Below the pieces are notes generated by a model. That model saw nothing but the letters and a program-made list of their open reading frames with translations. It had not been told where the DNA came from and did no database searches. A DNA stretch of 64,000 bases from Agriotes lineatus (lineage: Eukaryota > Arthropoda > Insecta > Coleoptera > Elateridae), in contig CALNHX010003622.1 of the NCBI GenBank assembly GCA_940337035.1, positions 62,001 through 126,000 of the forward strand, read 5' to 3'. The position numbers were made by a program, and so were the translations under genes. Shown here piece by piece: positions 32,008 to 44,958 of the stretch (the first letter of the stretch is position 1; the number at the start of each line of letters is the position of its first letter).

Positions 32008-34475
32008 ATGTTTAACGATTCATTTTTTAATATTATTCAAGATACCTGTAAGGATATTTCACAAAGCTTGTCTAAAACAAAGCAATCTTTTGAAAAACCA
32101 GGTCAAGATTTTTCAGTAGATATTCAAAATGTAGCATTCATCTGCAAACCAGCAGTTAAAACAGATTATTCTGGACACACCGCAAGATATATTATGTCAG
32201 TCATTCCAAGGCCAGCAAAGAAATGGTTGTTGAAGATGAAAGCTCCAACACTCAGAATATTATAACTTATAACTTTAGGTAAAATATAGTATGTAAACCT
32301 ATTTGTTAAGTCTAATATCTGGAATGCAATTTTAGGTTTAAAAAATTCTTAACTGACAGAATGTGACTACAGTGGTGAAGAAATTTTATCAGGAAGTGAA
32401 TATGTATCTGAATCTAGTGATCATGACTCGGACAATAAACCATCGTCCAACATAAAAAAACAGGCTCACATTCACCAGAGTTTTGGCACTCCCGAACATC
32501 AATTTCCGGTCCACGTTACAAAGACAAAAAGTTAAAAAAATTGAAACTAAAGAAAAACCTCGGTACAGGTAGGAAATCCGGATAACTGGAAAAAAAGAAA
32601 ATCTGCAGTTGCTCGGCAAAAAGGCCAAGAATATACAGTGTGTCTACTTAAGTTGGAACCATATGGAAATTTTTTTTATTATTGGTTTTAGGAAAAAAAG
32701 GTATTTTTGATAAAAAGTTCTGCATGGTACAAAACTTAAAATGCAACCGTCCGATATCAATTTTTTCAAGTCGTATACGAGATTTGTCAAAAAATATGAA
32801 TTTTTCTCAAGAGTAAAGTACATTTATTTTTGACAAAATCGAAAATTTTCATGTTTATAGTAGATAAGAGAGATAATGTTTCAAAACTAAATGTAATTTA
32901 TAACGTTTTCAAATATTTAGAATCAATGTGTAGAAAAATAAGAAAATCTGATTTTTCATGATAGATCGGTGTAATTGCATATTTGAATGTAATTTTCAAT
33001 TCTAATCAACTTTTGTCGATAAAAATTTTGGATTTTGTCAAAAATAAACGTACTTTACTCTTGAGCAAAATTCATATTTTTTGACATACCTACCTCGTAT
33101 ACGGCTTGAAAAAATTGATATCTGACGGTTACATTTTAAGTTTCGGAGAATACCTTTTTTCCTAAAACCAATAATAAATTTTTTTTCCATATGATGGTTC
33201 CAACTTAAGTAGACACACTGTATATCACCGACCGGTTATGTGAAAAAAGACAATTACATTGGGATTATTATGCAAAGCGAACTGTTAGGCTTGGGTGCTT
33301 AGAGCAGTGTAACAATGAAGACAGAGAACTGATTTAAAAAAAGTATTATTCGCCAGACGAAAATTCCAAAACTGCTTTGCTGTTTAACAGTACTAAAATG
33401 ATTCCTGAGACATACAGTTGCTGCAAGAAAACAAAAAAGGTTTTCCTGCAGATACTCAATTTCCTTTAAGCAAAAAATAGAGTCAATATGCCGAGATGCG
33501 GTTTGTTCCCTGTATCAGTTTAGCAGAAAAAAATTAAAGAATATGTTAAAACAGGGAAAATAGAAAAAATTGCACCAAATGTGGTTTTATAATTTTGGTA
33601 TACTCTGCATAACCCCTAAAGGACAGATTTTTTTTTATTTGACAGAGGATGTGGCCACCCGAGGTAGTCTTGAGATAGCAAGTTGTTTGTTTAGATTTTG
33701 TAAACGTCTAAAAGAAGAATATGAAGTCGATCACCTTATTACTTGTTCGGACTCGTATGCCCGTCAAAATAAACATTTTACAATGATCTGCTTGTACCAG
33801 CTTTTAATTTTAAATGGATTATTTAAAATAATTGATTATAAATGGCCAGAAAATAGAAGATAGAAACTTTGGGAGAATAGTAAAAATTGAGGAACTGTGA
33901 AAATATCTATGTGACAGACCAATACCATGATATTATTTAATTCACAAGTAAGAAAAACTGTATGTGTTAATATGGAAAATAACTTCCTCACATTCAAATA
34001 GCTATCTGAAAAGTTGCACATGTATAATAAAAAAAACTAATACATTGAATGAAAAAGTTAACTTTAGAGGCAATGTTAAATGGGTGACAGTTGATGAATT
34101 TATATAAAGAAAATCTCGATGAAACGTTACCATCCCACAGAGTTGATCTGGTGAAGAAAAGGAGCAGAATAGTAAGTATGTAAAAAAGGTAACATTAAAG
34201 TTGAAAGAATTGTGAGAAAAAGGGGTGGACTCACAACTGAAAAATTATCAAACTTGTGTGAATAGATGGTGTTTATTAAAGAACCACATAAATGGTTTTA
34301 TGAACGAATATTAAAAGAAAACGAAGAAAATACAGAAAATGAAGAAAAACTAACTAGAAAATTATTATTTACATTCGAATTTTTTTTTAGTTTTTTACTT
34401 AAAGAAAATAAATATTTTTGTACATGCCCCTTTCCTGTTTTTTCAATAGATTATAATTTTTGTGTTCGTGAATAA
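32008..34475 (+). pseudogene. transposon-type gene of an insect repeat family, broken
   Basis: Pieces of one protein occur in order across several frames: a 5' part (32008-32265), an acidic segment (about 32350-32470), NPDNWKKRKSAVARQKGQEY (ending at 32633), then, after the MITE, TGYVKKD (33235), and VATRGSLEIASCLFRFCKRL with HLITCSDSYARQNKHFTMIC (33570-33863). The 'NWK-N--K--R--G-EY' and 'RGS-EI-SCL---L...SD-C-GQNKN' blocks recur in an uncharacterised multi-copy insect protein family that looks like a transposon product; the latter may be an RNase H-like core, but this is not established. Multiple stops and shifts make this copy dead. Start and end are approximate. Confidence 0.5.
32636..33220. 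mobile_element. palindromic MITE (585 bp) nested in a pseudogene
   Basis: Starts CAGTGTGTCTACTTAAGTTG and ends with the complement CAACTTAAGTAGACACACTG, with TA on both sides (32634-32635 and 33221-33222). Inverted pairing continues inward (GTTTATTTTTGACAAAATC-like on both arms). It splits the coding remnant between ...GQEY and ..TGYVKK, so it inserted after that gene was established here. Confidence 0.9.
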
Positions 34476-34591
34476 AGGTGTCCAGTACATCAAATCTTTT
34501 TTTCATCAAAAGTATGTTTTATTAAAAATTTGAGTATAGCAGAACAAAACTATTTTTACTACTACCATGCTTTAATGTACTTATTTAATAT

Positions 34592-36012
34592 TGTAACGTT
34601 TCGCCCCGCGGGAACGCGTTTTTATGAATTAAAATTAATTCGCGCGTTCTCCCATAGCGATTTCTACGTTACTTATCAGAGTTTGAATCTTTAGAACGCC
34701 CGACCAGCGATAAAAATACGTCATCGAGGAAGCGCAGGTATACCTATGCGCCGTTCTCCCACTTAGGTTGCACGAAGCACGAAGAGGGGACATAAAAGCG
34801 GCTTCACGACCGATTCACGAGGCATTCCTTCCTGCATTCAAACTCAGCATTCATTCCAGTATCCGCCCAGTCCCAGATCATCCCCAATCATGTCCGTCCC
34901 GTCCGATTAAAGGAGAATTCTTCCCTCACACTTTGAAATCCTACATCCTGAATTTACCCCTAGCTAAGTCGAACCGAAGACTCCAATCTAGGAGGCCGTG
35001 TTTCTAGCTAAAACCCGAACGAATCCTCATCCTGAAAGCCAGTTCCTAGAAACGACGACCTTTCCGAGGACCGCTTCACTGGTTTGCCCTGTCAATATTA
35101 TAACCTGAAGCCAGCCTAAATTTTAGCCCAAGCTCCGTCAACAATTATTTGTAACAATTCCCCGGAAGATATGTTGGAGACGAAGGCTCGTACACGAGGC
35201 CGTTTCGCATGCTTCTCGTAATAACTAACCCAGCTACTCAGCATAATTAAACCCGCCCTGGCCGTGCCAGATTACATATTATTGAGGCCCAGCACATCGC
35301 TAATCTTAGAAGCCGTTTAAATTTGTTCTAACTATTTGTTGACTACAGAGGTTTACTCACCAATCAACCAAGCTCCTATAGCATCCCCGTAGGGCAAACG
35401 CTGTGAGAACGTTTCCCCGACGTCCGTTCCAGACACGAAGCCGGGCGCCAGGTGGAATCTACGGTCGACGTCCCATTCTATGGCACCCAGCACAAACACA
35501 ATACCCAATTCACAGGGGGCTTGCCGAATCTCCCGCACGACCCAGTGTTGTAAGTAAATAGCCCTGAAATAACCGAATTAACCTATATTTGCAGTTACAC
35601 GTGCCTTTGACATTTACGACCGAGATTCAAGCTTAACGATTGGTATCCCTGGGACTAATTTCGACGGCTCAACAACGCGGCCAGTGGCGTCCCGTCGTTT
35701 TACCAGGGCACAAACTGTAGGGCCTCCAAACGCACCGATGTATGACGGGTTGCAGTGACGCCAGGATTTCGCAACAGGACGTCTCGTATAACTACCAATT
35801 TTATTGTGAAATACATTTTATTTTGTTCTATTGGATAATGCCTATGTTAGTAAATAGATTTTGAACTCTAATTAAACTGTCTAAAATTATCCTGGTGTTT
35901 GTTTTCTAATCTTGTGGTGTATATGTGTGTGGACCAAAGATTTGACGCCGATTGATAAGGTACCCGATGGTAATTAATTTGGCATCCTTAATAGCAAGGG
36001 CGAAGTATTACA
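34592..36012 (+). mobile_element. solo LTR (1,421 bp) with ATAT target duplication
   Basis: Begins TGTAACGTTTCGCCCC and ends GTATTACA (TGT...ACA ends), flanked by ATAT at 34588-34591 and 36013-36016. It is GC-richer than its surroundings, has a TATA-like CATAAAAGCGG at about 34790 and no coding domains. The 4-bp duplication and TGT...ACA ends fit Ty3/Gypsy or BEL LTRs; no internal region exists on either side, so it is best read as a solo LTR left by recombination. Short open frames inside are not genes. Confidence 0.7.
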
Positions 36013-36016
36013 ATAT

Positions 36017-37708
36017 TCCCTACCTGTACTTTAATGACATCTATTAAGATACATATTTTCATTAAGATACTACTAAATTGATCAATAGCAGCACAGCATC
36101 ATGTTTGGTAACCATGCCTACATGCGTTGTTGATCTTGTAGAATCGAGGTGGCAAACAATTTCCAATTGCAATTTTCACATAAAATGTTTCTTCATCTAG
36201 GCACCTGGACCTGATATTGTGGAAAACAGCAATTAATAATTTATTATCACAAAAAATGTTATCATCAATTTATGGACTGAATATATAAAAATAATTGTCA
36301 AACAAAATCGTAGAAGAAATTGTGCCACTCACATTTAATGGCTATTAAGAACTCATATTCATTACGACATTCTCCTATACTCGTGTCTTAATAGCGCTCA
36401 TTAAATGCTCATTGCATAACATACTATTATAGTACCTAACAAAATCATATAAATAAAATTATAAATTTTATTTAACAAAAATCGATTTAAAAATGTATAA
36501 ACTCGTTTTTTTTGAAATAATTATTTGCGACATGACACTTTCAGCCACTTGTGTCTTCAATCGATATTTTTGAAATTTTGTATGGGATCATTTTGAACAA
36601 CTTTTCTTAATGGTAGTTTTCCGTGTTCAAAACGGAAAAGGTAGGTACTTTTACCTGAACAAAAGATGTTTTTTAACTATGTATACCGCCAAGTACACCT
36701 TGATACGCCGTCGACACCCCAGAGGTGAGAGCATTTATAGGGCCGCTCCTAGAGTACTAAGGAGCATTTGTGTCAAAAATTAGGACTAGATTTTTTGAGA
36801 GATATCTCTACTATTATATTTGAGCTATTAGTGCACTGCCATCCAATAATAATCTTGTTTTCCTTTTATCACTTCTCAAAACATGCCCTAACCATATTAT
36901 ACGATTTTGATGATCTTCATTTACTTTCTTACCCAGTCAGAGCCGGATAACCGATTTATATAACCCAAGTTATGTCTGTCGAGACGTTTTATTATTCTAC
37001 GTACCGGTTCTGCTTTTATTTACATATATTGTACTTTCTATATGTATTCATTACTTGCAAGTTTTATTATCCGTTATCGTTTATATGTAGTTTCATATAC
37101 CCTATCGGGGCTAAAGGTAACAAATGATTCCAGCCAGAAAAAGTTCTTTGAAAAATATAAACAACTACAAATTCTAAATGCAGTTCACATCAATCTGTCG
37201 TTATATAGTATATAAAGATAAAGATCTAAACATTTTACTTATGTTGAAAATATAAAATAAAAACCGGAAAATGTTACTTTCAACCCCGGTCTCCGCCATT
37301 AGTCAACAAAAACAAAGTAAAAAGTTTCTTTACGATTTTTCGATTGAACCAAAACCTTTGAAAGTAGTAGAAGAACATTTAACAAGAGTTATCACTCGCT
37401 AGCTTTATCTAAATGGGATTGAATTGTTAGGTGATCAATTTTCTTTATTTGTATTGATGCTACTCCAGCTGAACGATGAAAAATTATTACCATTTCCAAC
37501 AAGACCATCTGCCGGAACTCCTACAATAACTATCTCTAAATGTGTACCAAGATATTATTTTTATGCACGATTAAGCGGGCCTTCACTTTGTAGTAATTGT
37601 GGAGCTCACAAAGACGAACCAGTTGCCTGATAGCTTCTACCGTCAGATCTACCATCATGCGAATCTTTATGAGGTTACCTAGAATCTCTGACCTACAAAT
37701 CATTATCA
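36017..37708. other. non-coding DNA, no gene recognised
   Basis: AT-rich. A region at about 37300-37630 has coding-like composition in short broken frames, but no domain can be named. The stretch 36780-37060 might be a minus-strand LINE tail, too degraded to support. Confidence 0.35.
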
Positions 37709-39051
37709 CCCAGCAGGCACACGTAAGTTTAAAAGACGTTGACATAGTTGACAAAACGTTATTCGTTGAAAATTAAACGTTAAATTAGAGTCAAACAGTT
37801 GACGTCATTTTCTCAACCTAAATTAGACAGTAATTTTTAGTACGTAATTATATTTACTGTTTACGCAATTATTACGTTGATTACATGTGTTGCCTAGGTT
37901 GTTTATGGTGTGTGTTTATATGACACCTATGTGTTGTTGCATTTAAGAGATTTTTAGACCATCAGTTAATGTAAAACGTAAATATTACGATTATAAAGCA
38001 TGAAAACTTAACATTTTGAATAAGAGTAATAAAAACAGTTGTCAACTATTAACGTCAATATGAACGTGAAAATTACGTTGATGTGACGTTTAGAAAAACA
38101 CGTAAGTTGTACCCTTCTTCAGGTGTGCTCAGCGCGCCAATCACGCGTAAGATTATTGCTCAGATAGTAATGCCGACCGGTTGAAACTTATTACGCAACC
38201 ACTGCACAGTGAAATGTCACAGTATGCTTACAAGCCGTTCGTTTCTTTTGTCTGGTGATCTGGATACACAGTTTAGGTCGCCATTTGTGTCGCTGATAAA
38301 ATCGGAAAATGTGGGAGCCCGAACGTTGTGTGTTTATTATTCCAGTTTGACGTAAAGCTATCAGAAAATGTTGCATTAGAAGAATATGTGCTAGGTAGCC
38401 TCGTACGTCCCATGTTTCATTAAGCTTATTTCTTAACATTTAAGATAAAACGGCTGTCGACTTTGGGTGGAACTATATAGTGTTGAAGCAGTTACCCAAT
38501 ATGTTTTGAGATTTCGTTTGACAAATGAAGTCGCCATTTCATTTAATTGGGCCAGGCACAATAAAGGTTATTCAGATAAAAAGTATCGTTATTCTGTAGT
38601 TACAACTTGATGTAAATAACAAGTCAATTTTGTATCAAAGAAAACGTGGTTTCATCTTAAAAAAACAATTAAAGTTGTGGTTCAAACGTAACGTGCTTAT
38701 AACGTTAGCACTTTTCTAAAAAATGTCGTTAATAAAATATCGTTTTAACGTATAAAGAATGTACATTTTCTGTTAAATATCCAACGACGTTACAACGTTA
38801 ACATATGACGTTCAAAAAACGTCAGCTTGGCAACCAAACTTAAACGCACGTTAAATAAGCAGTAACAACGAAAACTTACGTAAATGTTGTGGATTGTGAT
38901 TAAACGACCACACATAACGGCCGTGAGTGGTCGTGACGTTAAAAAACCGTCGTAGAATCAACCACATAATGTTGAAAAACTTCGACGTTAATATAACGCT
39001 TGGCGCAAAGTTATGTTTCAACGTTAGTTCAACGTGTCTGTGCATGTTGGG
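37709..39051. mobile_element. TIR element rich in AACGTT/ACGTTNAAC motifs
   Basis: The left end reads CCCAGCAGGCACACG and the right end is a close complement (GTGTCTGTGCATGTTGGG). Both flanks (37720-38110 and 38690-39040) are crowded with AACGTTA, ACGTTGA and GACGTT motifs in both orientations, as subterminal protein-binding arrays. The centre (about 38150-38450) is GC-richer and holds no recognisable transposase. The family is not assigned and a target duplication was not found. Confidence 0.5.
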
Positions 39052-40904
39052 AACACGCTGTACAGCTGCATGTCTAGTAGAAAATAGCAGAATTTTCAAC
39101 AAATTTTGAAGTTATTTTTGAAAATTATATTTTAAAACTGCTTTTTTCAAATGTGTCATGGATTAATTTTAACTACCTGATATATATATTTAGAATTGAA
39201 TCAAACATATATTCTGCTATTTTTACATTTTAAAAACCGCAACAACTAGAAAAGTATTGGTCTAATCGGAAAATAGTAAATCAAGTATCTCTTTTTTGCT
39301 GCATAACACTATTTTGCAATTTAAATGAGCGAATATCGAAACACCCTCTATATCGTACCCATTTAAACAATTATGCGTAACAGCCATCAAATTGGAGATA
39401 GATGTACCGATGTATCTAACCAATAACATTAATACTGTAGTTTCAGCTTTTATAGATGTAATTTTCAGCAGAGAAAACGGTGATGCGTCCAATCAGAACA
39501 AACGAAGAAGAATTTTGAGTTATTTCGTAACGAAAAGATAAAGTTTCTATTTCAGTTTCCCATTAAATATGCAAAGCATACATTTAATCTTGTATTTTTT
39601 ACTATAATTTTGGAAGATTGACTTTCAAAGGTTTATATTACGCTATGATACTATACTTATATTTGTTTTGGGCGTTCTAAGTACAGTGCAATATTTTATT
39701 TAACAAAGACCAAGACGGTCCCCATGATAGTCAGGAGCACCCAGCTTCACGCATAAGCTGAAAAAAGTTTGTTCATTTACTGTACGAAGATTTCTTTGTG
39801 AATTCAGTATTTTACTGAAGTTCCTAAAGCGACCACGGACCTTCGTTTGTTTTTTATATTCATTTTATTTCAGAAGAATGTGTTTAGGGTGCTACTGACT
39901 ATTCAACACTATAACATATAAGCCAATCATATTGCAGACATTTGCTTTTTTCAACCAATAACAGAAGTATATCACTGAATATTGGGCACCATGCAAAATA
40001 TTCACAAAACAATGTACGTACTCAAAAACTAAATAGCCTTGTTGCGAATTATCGCTTAGCAACGATGTTCTGTCCTTAGTGATATCGCTAGGTTACGTAA
40101 AACTAAACACCAACAAACTGTGTGAACAAAGTTTGGCTTGCGTTAAGGCTGGGGATTGAAACGAAGAAAATTCACCAATCTTCCCTCTTTCTTTATCCTG
40201 TTGTGTGGTGCTGGTATCTGTATTAATATAGACGCACTCGAATTTTCCACCGTATAATTTCTACCTCGCTATTCAACTTATGCAAGGGTTTGTTTCTCTG
40301 CTGAGCAGGTGTGTTCTAAGCAGATGTGGGCCAAAAACACGGACAGATGTTTTTGCCGGTGCAGATAATTTTAAGATTATTCTGTGATTTTAAGTAAAAT
40401 AAGCTTCATGGCCTTTGTATGTGTGTATTATCGAAACCTCATTTTACCTTGAATCCGGTGCTTTATGCTTCTTGGCCTTTCAGTCACTATAACAAAGAAA
40501 TCTGTGAAATTTAGTTAAAGTAAACAGGAACCAAGTGATTCTGCCAAATTCTGAATCTATTATGTACAGTGACCGCCAAAAAGTCAGCCTAATATGGGAA
40601 AAAATTATTTTGATTTTTCAAAACAACTTTTTACGTCAATAATTTGTGCTTGTCTAAAAACCTATTTAGCCCCTATCATATATACCGAGTGATTTTTACT
40701 TATTTAGAAAATGGAGTTTTCCGAAATTGTCAAAATCCAAAAAGTGCTATTTTTAGGAAACTAAGTAAGATTTCAATCAGATTTTTTTAGAGTGTGTTAT
40801 TTTTAGCTAACTAAACAATTCCAGGCCAGAAAACTCCTATTTTTTATAACTTTAGCTAATTATTAATTTTTGAAATTTTTAAATATTTTTCAAAATTTCA
40901 CATA
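39052..40904. other. non-coding DNA, no gene recognised
   Basis: AT-rich with no diagnostic motif. From about 40568 (ACAGTGACCGCCAAAAAGTC) the sequence looks like one end of a mobile element interrupted by the MITE at 40905. Confidence 0.4.
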
Positions 40905-41418
40905 TAAGCCGTTCACGACCTTTTTGGGACCGAGTTGGCTATGATTTTTTCTTTTCATGTTGGACTAACTGATTCGATGATGTAGCGGATGCAACTTTTT
41001 TTTCTGTCAGTGTCTGTTCGACATTTTCTTGCCACCACATTGCCAGATTTAATATTTTAATATTCGTAAGAAAATAAATGATTTATCAAATGTGTAAAAA
41101 TAATTTTAATTTCCGTCAAAGGAAAAGTCAAAATGCCCAAAATAATTTTGTTGCAACAAAAAATTTCCACTAAACGATGCTACTTCCAATTTAAGAAGGA
41201 CAGACCACATTTAAAAGAAAGCGAGTCGATGTGGAGACTAGAGAATATCCGGCAACAATGTACCTATTCAGAAAATATAACCTTAAACTGAAAACAACCT
41301 AACCTAACACAAAAATTGTCAATTTCCATGAGGGAGTTTAGTTGCAACAGAGGTACTGCCAACAAAATTACTAGATGGTCATAGCCTCACCTGACCCAAA
41401 AAGATCGTGAACGGCTTA
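40905..41418. mobile_element. MITE (514 bp) with TA duplication
   Basis: Inverted ends TAAGCCGTTCACGA.CTTTTTGGG (left) and CCCAAAAAGATCGTGAACGG.. (right), flanked by TA. Similarity of the ends extends ~45 bp (GGCTATGA against TCATAGCC). The middle has no coding capacity. Sequence of similar character lies on both sides, suggesting insertion into an older repeat. Confidence 0.75.
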
Positions 41419-42480
41419 TACCAAGACTTAATATTAAAATCAAAAATTTTTATGTGAAGACTAAAGATTTATAAGTGGAAAAAATGATATAAAATGTTAA
41501 TTTCTTCTTTAGATTTTTTATCATTTACCGAAAAGTAGTATGTTTGCAGAATTTTTCCGTTTTTATGCAAGGCGCTTTTTAGGAGAGATATTTTTCAATT
41601 CTAATTGATAGCTATTTAAATGGCTTCTAGAAACTCTAATCTAGCCCTGTTAATGAATTACTGTTACAAAAATCCTGTAAATGTTTTCTTATAGTTGTCC
41701 AAATGAGATTTTTCTTTATCCAATTTACATTTCTAAAAAATACTAATTGTCGGTACATAATAAGAAATGTAACGAAGTAATTAACATTTTGAATTATTTT
41801 TTGAAAAAATTACTCTTAAAGAGATGAAAAGGGGTAAACTGTGTTTTCACGAATTCGTCAGTATCTCTTAGACCCGGTAAAATATCGACTTGGTGTTTGC
41901 TTGCATAAGTATCCAATGCAAATGTCTAAAAACTCATTTCGGGATTTTACCCTAATCAACCCTTAAAGTTCGAATCTGCATTCGGGGTGAAGTATAGAAC
42001 TCCTTGTATCTCCTGTGATTGTTAAGTTAGAGCATTTTTTTTTGGTATATAGATGTGTTTTTTAAATCTTTAGAAAGGGGTTTTAAAGTTTTTTTTAAAT
42101 TTCACCACTAAAGCGGTACAAACGGAAAACCGAAAAGGGGTAGGGGGTTAGAATGATTTTTTTCGCTCTGGGTTCATTTCAGTATAAGACTGACTGAAAT
42201 AATTTTTCGAAATTTTACCCCTAAGGGGTGAAATGGGGTAAACTGTGTTTTCACGAATTCTAAATATTTCATAGAATAAAATGGGAGGATTTCTAAAATT
42301 CCACCCCCCCAAGTGGTGGAAATGGATATATGCTATAATATATGAATACAACATTTAATAAGTACATTAGTAGTAAATTAAGCAAGAAAGTACATACGTA
42401 TTACATAAAAAACTAATCTGTTACATTATTATTTGTAATGTACGTGAAGATATAAACTACAATTCAATTTTTAAAAAAGT
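41419..42480. repeat. non-coding DNA with a spaced direct repeat
   Basis: A perfect 26-bp direct repeat beginning GGGGTAAACTGTGTTTTCAC occurs at 41831-41856 and 42235-42260, each preceded by a GATGAAAA/GTGAAAT-like context. The stretch between contains other 'ACCCCTAA/AGGGGT' blocks, so this is probably a degraded dispersed repeat. No gene. Confidence 0.45.
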
Positions 42481-42483
42481 TTT

Positions 42484-42540
42484 CGGTAGCGGAAATGAAC
42501 ACGGGTCTCCTGAGCGAGAGTCAGGTATCCTAGCATGTAC
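42484..42540 (-). tRNA. tRNA-Glu(CUC)-like pseudogene or tRNA-derived fragment
   Basis: The minus strand reads GCTAGGATACCTGA, then loop CTCTCGC, then TCAGGAGACCC and GTTCATTTCC. This matches the D-loop end, anticodon arm (stem CCTGA/TCAGG, anticodon CTC) and T-arm of tRNA-Glu (GGTTAGGATACCTGG..., GGTTCGATTCC). The acceptor and D-stem do not pair and the T stem is weak, so it is a pseudogene or part of a tRNA-derived SINE. A T run follows 3' of it on the same strand. Confidence 0.5.
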
Positions 42541-42837
42541 AGGGCATATATATAATACACATATATTGCTGGTAGGGCCTGGAAACTTCAGAAAACATTA
42601 CGGCGCCGACATAGTCTCACTTAGAGTATAACGCGTCTCGTGCGCATGCGTGAGAATTCGAACTCCGCCTTTAGAAGCGAATTTTAAACTTGACCACTTC
42701 TCCATTGGGTGGACGACGCCGCCGCGCTTGCGCACAGCTCACCATTATACATTGAAGAGTTGGTTGTCTGTCTCACTTCCTTGGCAAGTTTCCGACTCAT
42801 AGCCGCTAGCAATATAGTAAGTATTAGATATATGGTA

Positions 42838-43595
42838 CAGGGTTATTCATTATAAATTACCCACCCCTTATCATCGTTATTATTGCCTATAGAAAAAAAA
42901 GTTTTAAATAAAAGTTATGTGGTTATAACTGAATTTTGTTAAAATGCTATCAAAAGTACAGTGGCGTGCATAATTAAGGGGATACAAAAAAGTAATATAT
43001 TTTTTTAAATGGAACACCCTGTATATTATTAAATTTTTGGAATGATCTTTCTTTCCTGATTTCAAAAATATACCATATGTTACCCCTACCTTATACCGTT
43101 TTTGAGTTATTAAACGTCGAATATTATTATTTATTATTATTTTGTATAGTATAACAAGTAAATTTTTGGACTTTTTCTTCCTCACTGTAAACCATTTTGA
43201 TTATTTCATTAAATAAATGTCACTTATCAAACATTAGTTGTCATTTTCATAGCTTACTTTAATAATGTTAACTTTTCCATATTTTTTACAGTAACTACTT
43301 TAACTAAGATATTCGACGGTTAATAACTCAAAAACGGTATAATATAGGGGTAACATATAATATATTTTTGAAATCAGGAGAAAAAGATCATTCCAAAAAT
43401 TTAATAATATACAGGATGTTCCATTTAAAAACATATATTACTTTTTTGTATCCCCTTAAACCTGTACGCCACTGTACTTTTGATAGCATTTAAACAAAAT
43501 TCAGTCATAACCACACAACTTTTATTTAAAACTTTTTTTTCTATAGACAATAATAACGATGATAAGGGGTGGGTAATTTATAATGAATAACCCTG
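42838..43595. mobile_element. palindromic MITE (758 bp)
   Basis: Begins CAGGGTTATTCATTATAAAT and ends with the complement, ATTTATAATGAATAACCCTG, with TA on both sides. Arms of about 330 bp pair through nearly the whole length (for example AACTCAAAAACGGTATAA on the right arm with TTATACCGTTTTTGAGTT on the left), leaving a short centre near 43,200. Open frames here are by-products. Confidence 0.9.
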
Positions 43596-44633
43596 TACAC
43601 TATACAGGGTTATAATTTCTCTTCTTCAACCAGCTATATACTTCTCAGATTCATGATATTTAAGCCAAAATCTACTTATTTTAATGACTGAATTTTTATC
43701 AGTAATAATGTATTAAGGGCAAATGATTTTGCCGGTGAAAATGTTTTGCGAAAGTTTCTTGTTTTGGCAATGTCACAAGACAAACTAACTTTATAGATGA
43801 GGGAATTTGTCAAAGTTATTTTGTTGAGGGCACTGCCAAAAAACAACAAATCTTGAGTAAAACGTGTTCCGAGCAAAATCATGAGCCCGAAACACATTTC
43901 GTGGAGTATTTCCCAAATATGGGTTAATTTTGTATCAGTATACAATGAATATGACATTTATACTATATATTCACAATGACAGTTTAATGACGTTTTTCAA
44001 ATGCCACATTGCTTAAAACAACATATTTGGTGGTTTCCATGGATACAAGTGGTAAAAGAAACTGATAAAATTTCAAGGAAGAATTTTGATTTTTTGCCAC
44101 TATAAAAACACGTGATTGGTTGAATTTTGGAAAATTATGGCGTTTGATTGGATAATAGGAGATGCGGGAAATAGTCACTGAAATTAGTTCAACAGTAAAT
44201 TATTATTCAAATATTAACACATTGGAAATGAGATTACCACTTTATAATAGATTATTTAAGCATTACAAGATACTGTCAAACAAATTATTTTTAAAATTGT
44301 TTTATTTATACATTGCATATCTACATTCAACAGTTTTGTGTTGAACGTGATAATTAAACTATTTAGTTGATCCTTATAAAACATCTATAAAATAATGCTT
44401 TTTAGAGGCGCGCATCCAGCGACAGGGCCGTATCAAAGTTAGAAATAAATAGTAATTTTGATTAAAATTAATATTATAAAATATTTTAGTTATTTAAAAC
44501 AACGGTTTTGTAACTAAACAATCAAAAGTATCGATTAACGCGTACAGCAGCTGAACAAGTCAGGTTAAAAATTTTTGTTATGTTTAATAATCTTCATTAT
44601 CGTTTCCATAAGGCTGCATATTGTACGACTATA
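43596..44633. other. non-coding DNA
   Basis: AT-rich; a partial TACAGGGTTAT end at about 43613 suggests another truncated MITE. No gene recognised. Confidence 0.4.
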
Positions 44634-44956
44634 CAGTGTGGTAAAAAAGTCTGGAACACCTGAAACATCTTGCTTTATTTGCATTTTTCTCGAAAATTTC
44701 TTTATGCAACTTCATAAAACTTTTATACTACAATACTCAAAACGATGTGCTCTTCCACTTCCTCGAACAAAATATTGGGGTTATCATTTTTAAAAAATGC
44801 TCCAATTGACCCTGCTGGTGTACGCCACTGTATATAGTTCTAGAGTATTTCAAAAGATAGCAAATTTACAATGCTTTTTGACCCCTTCAAGCGGTTTTGC
44901 CACAAAACAGGATTTTGCAAGATATTTCAGGTGTTCCAGACTTTTGTACCACACTG
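44634..44956. mobile_element. MITE (323 bp) with TA duplication
   Basis: Ends CAGTGTGGTAAAAAAGTCTG and the complement CAGACTTTTGTACCACACTG, with TA at 44632-44633 and 44957-44958. Terminal repeats continue as GAACACCTGAAA / TTTCAGGTGTTC. Tc1/mariner-type ends, no coding capacity. Confidence 0.85.
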
Positions 44957-44958
44957 TA

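Noticed and set aside
37424..37630. 68-codon frame with protein-like look
   Set aside because: No domain, splice site or homologous block could be recognised; left as unannotated sequence.
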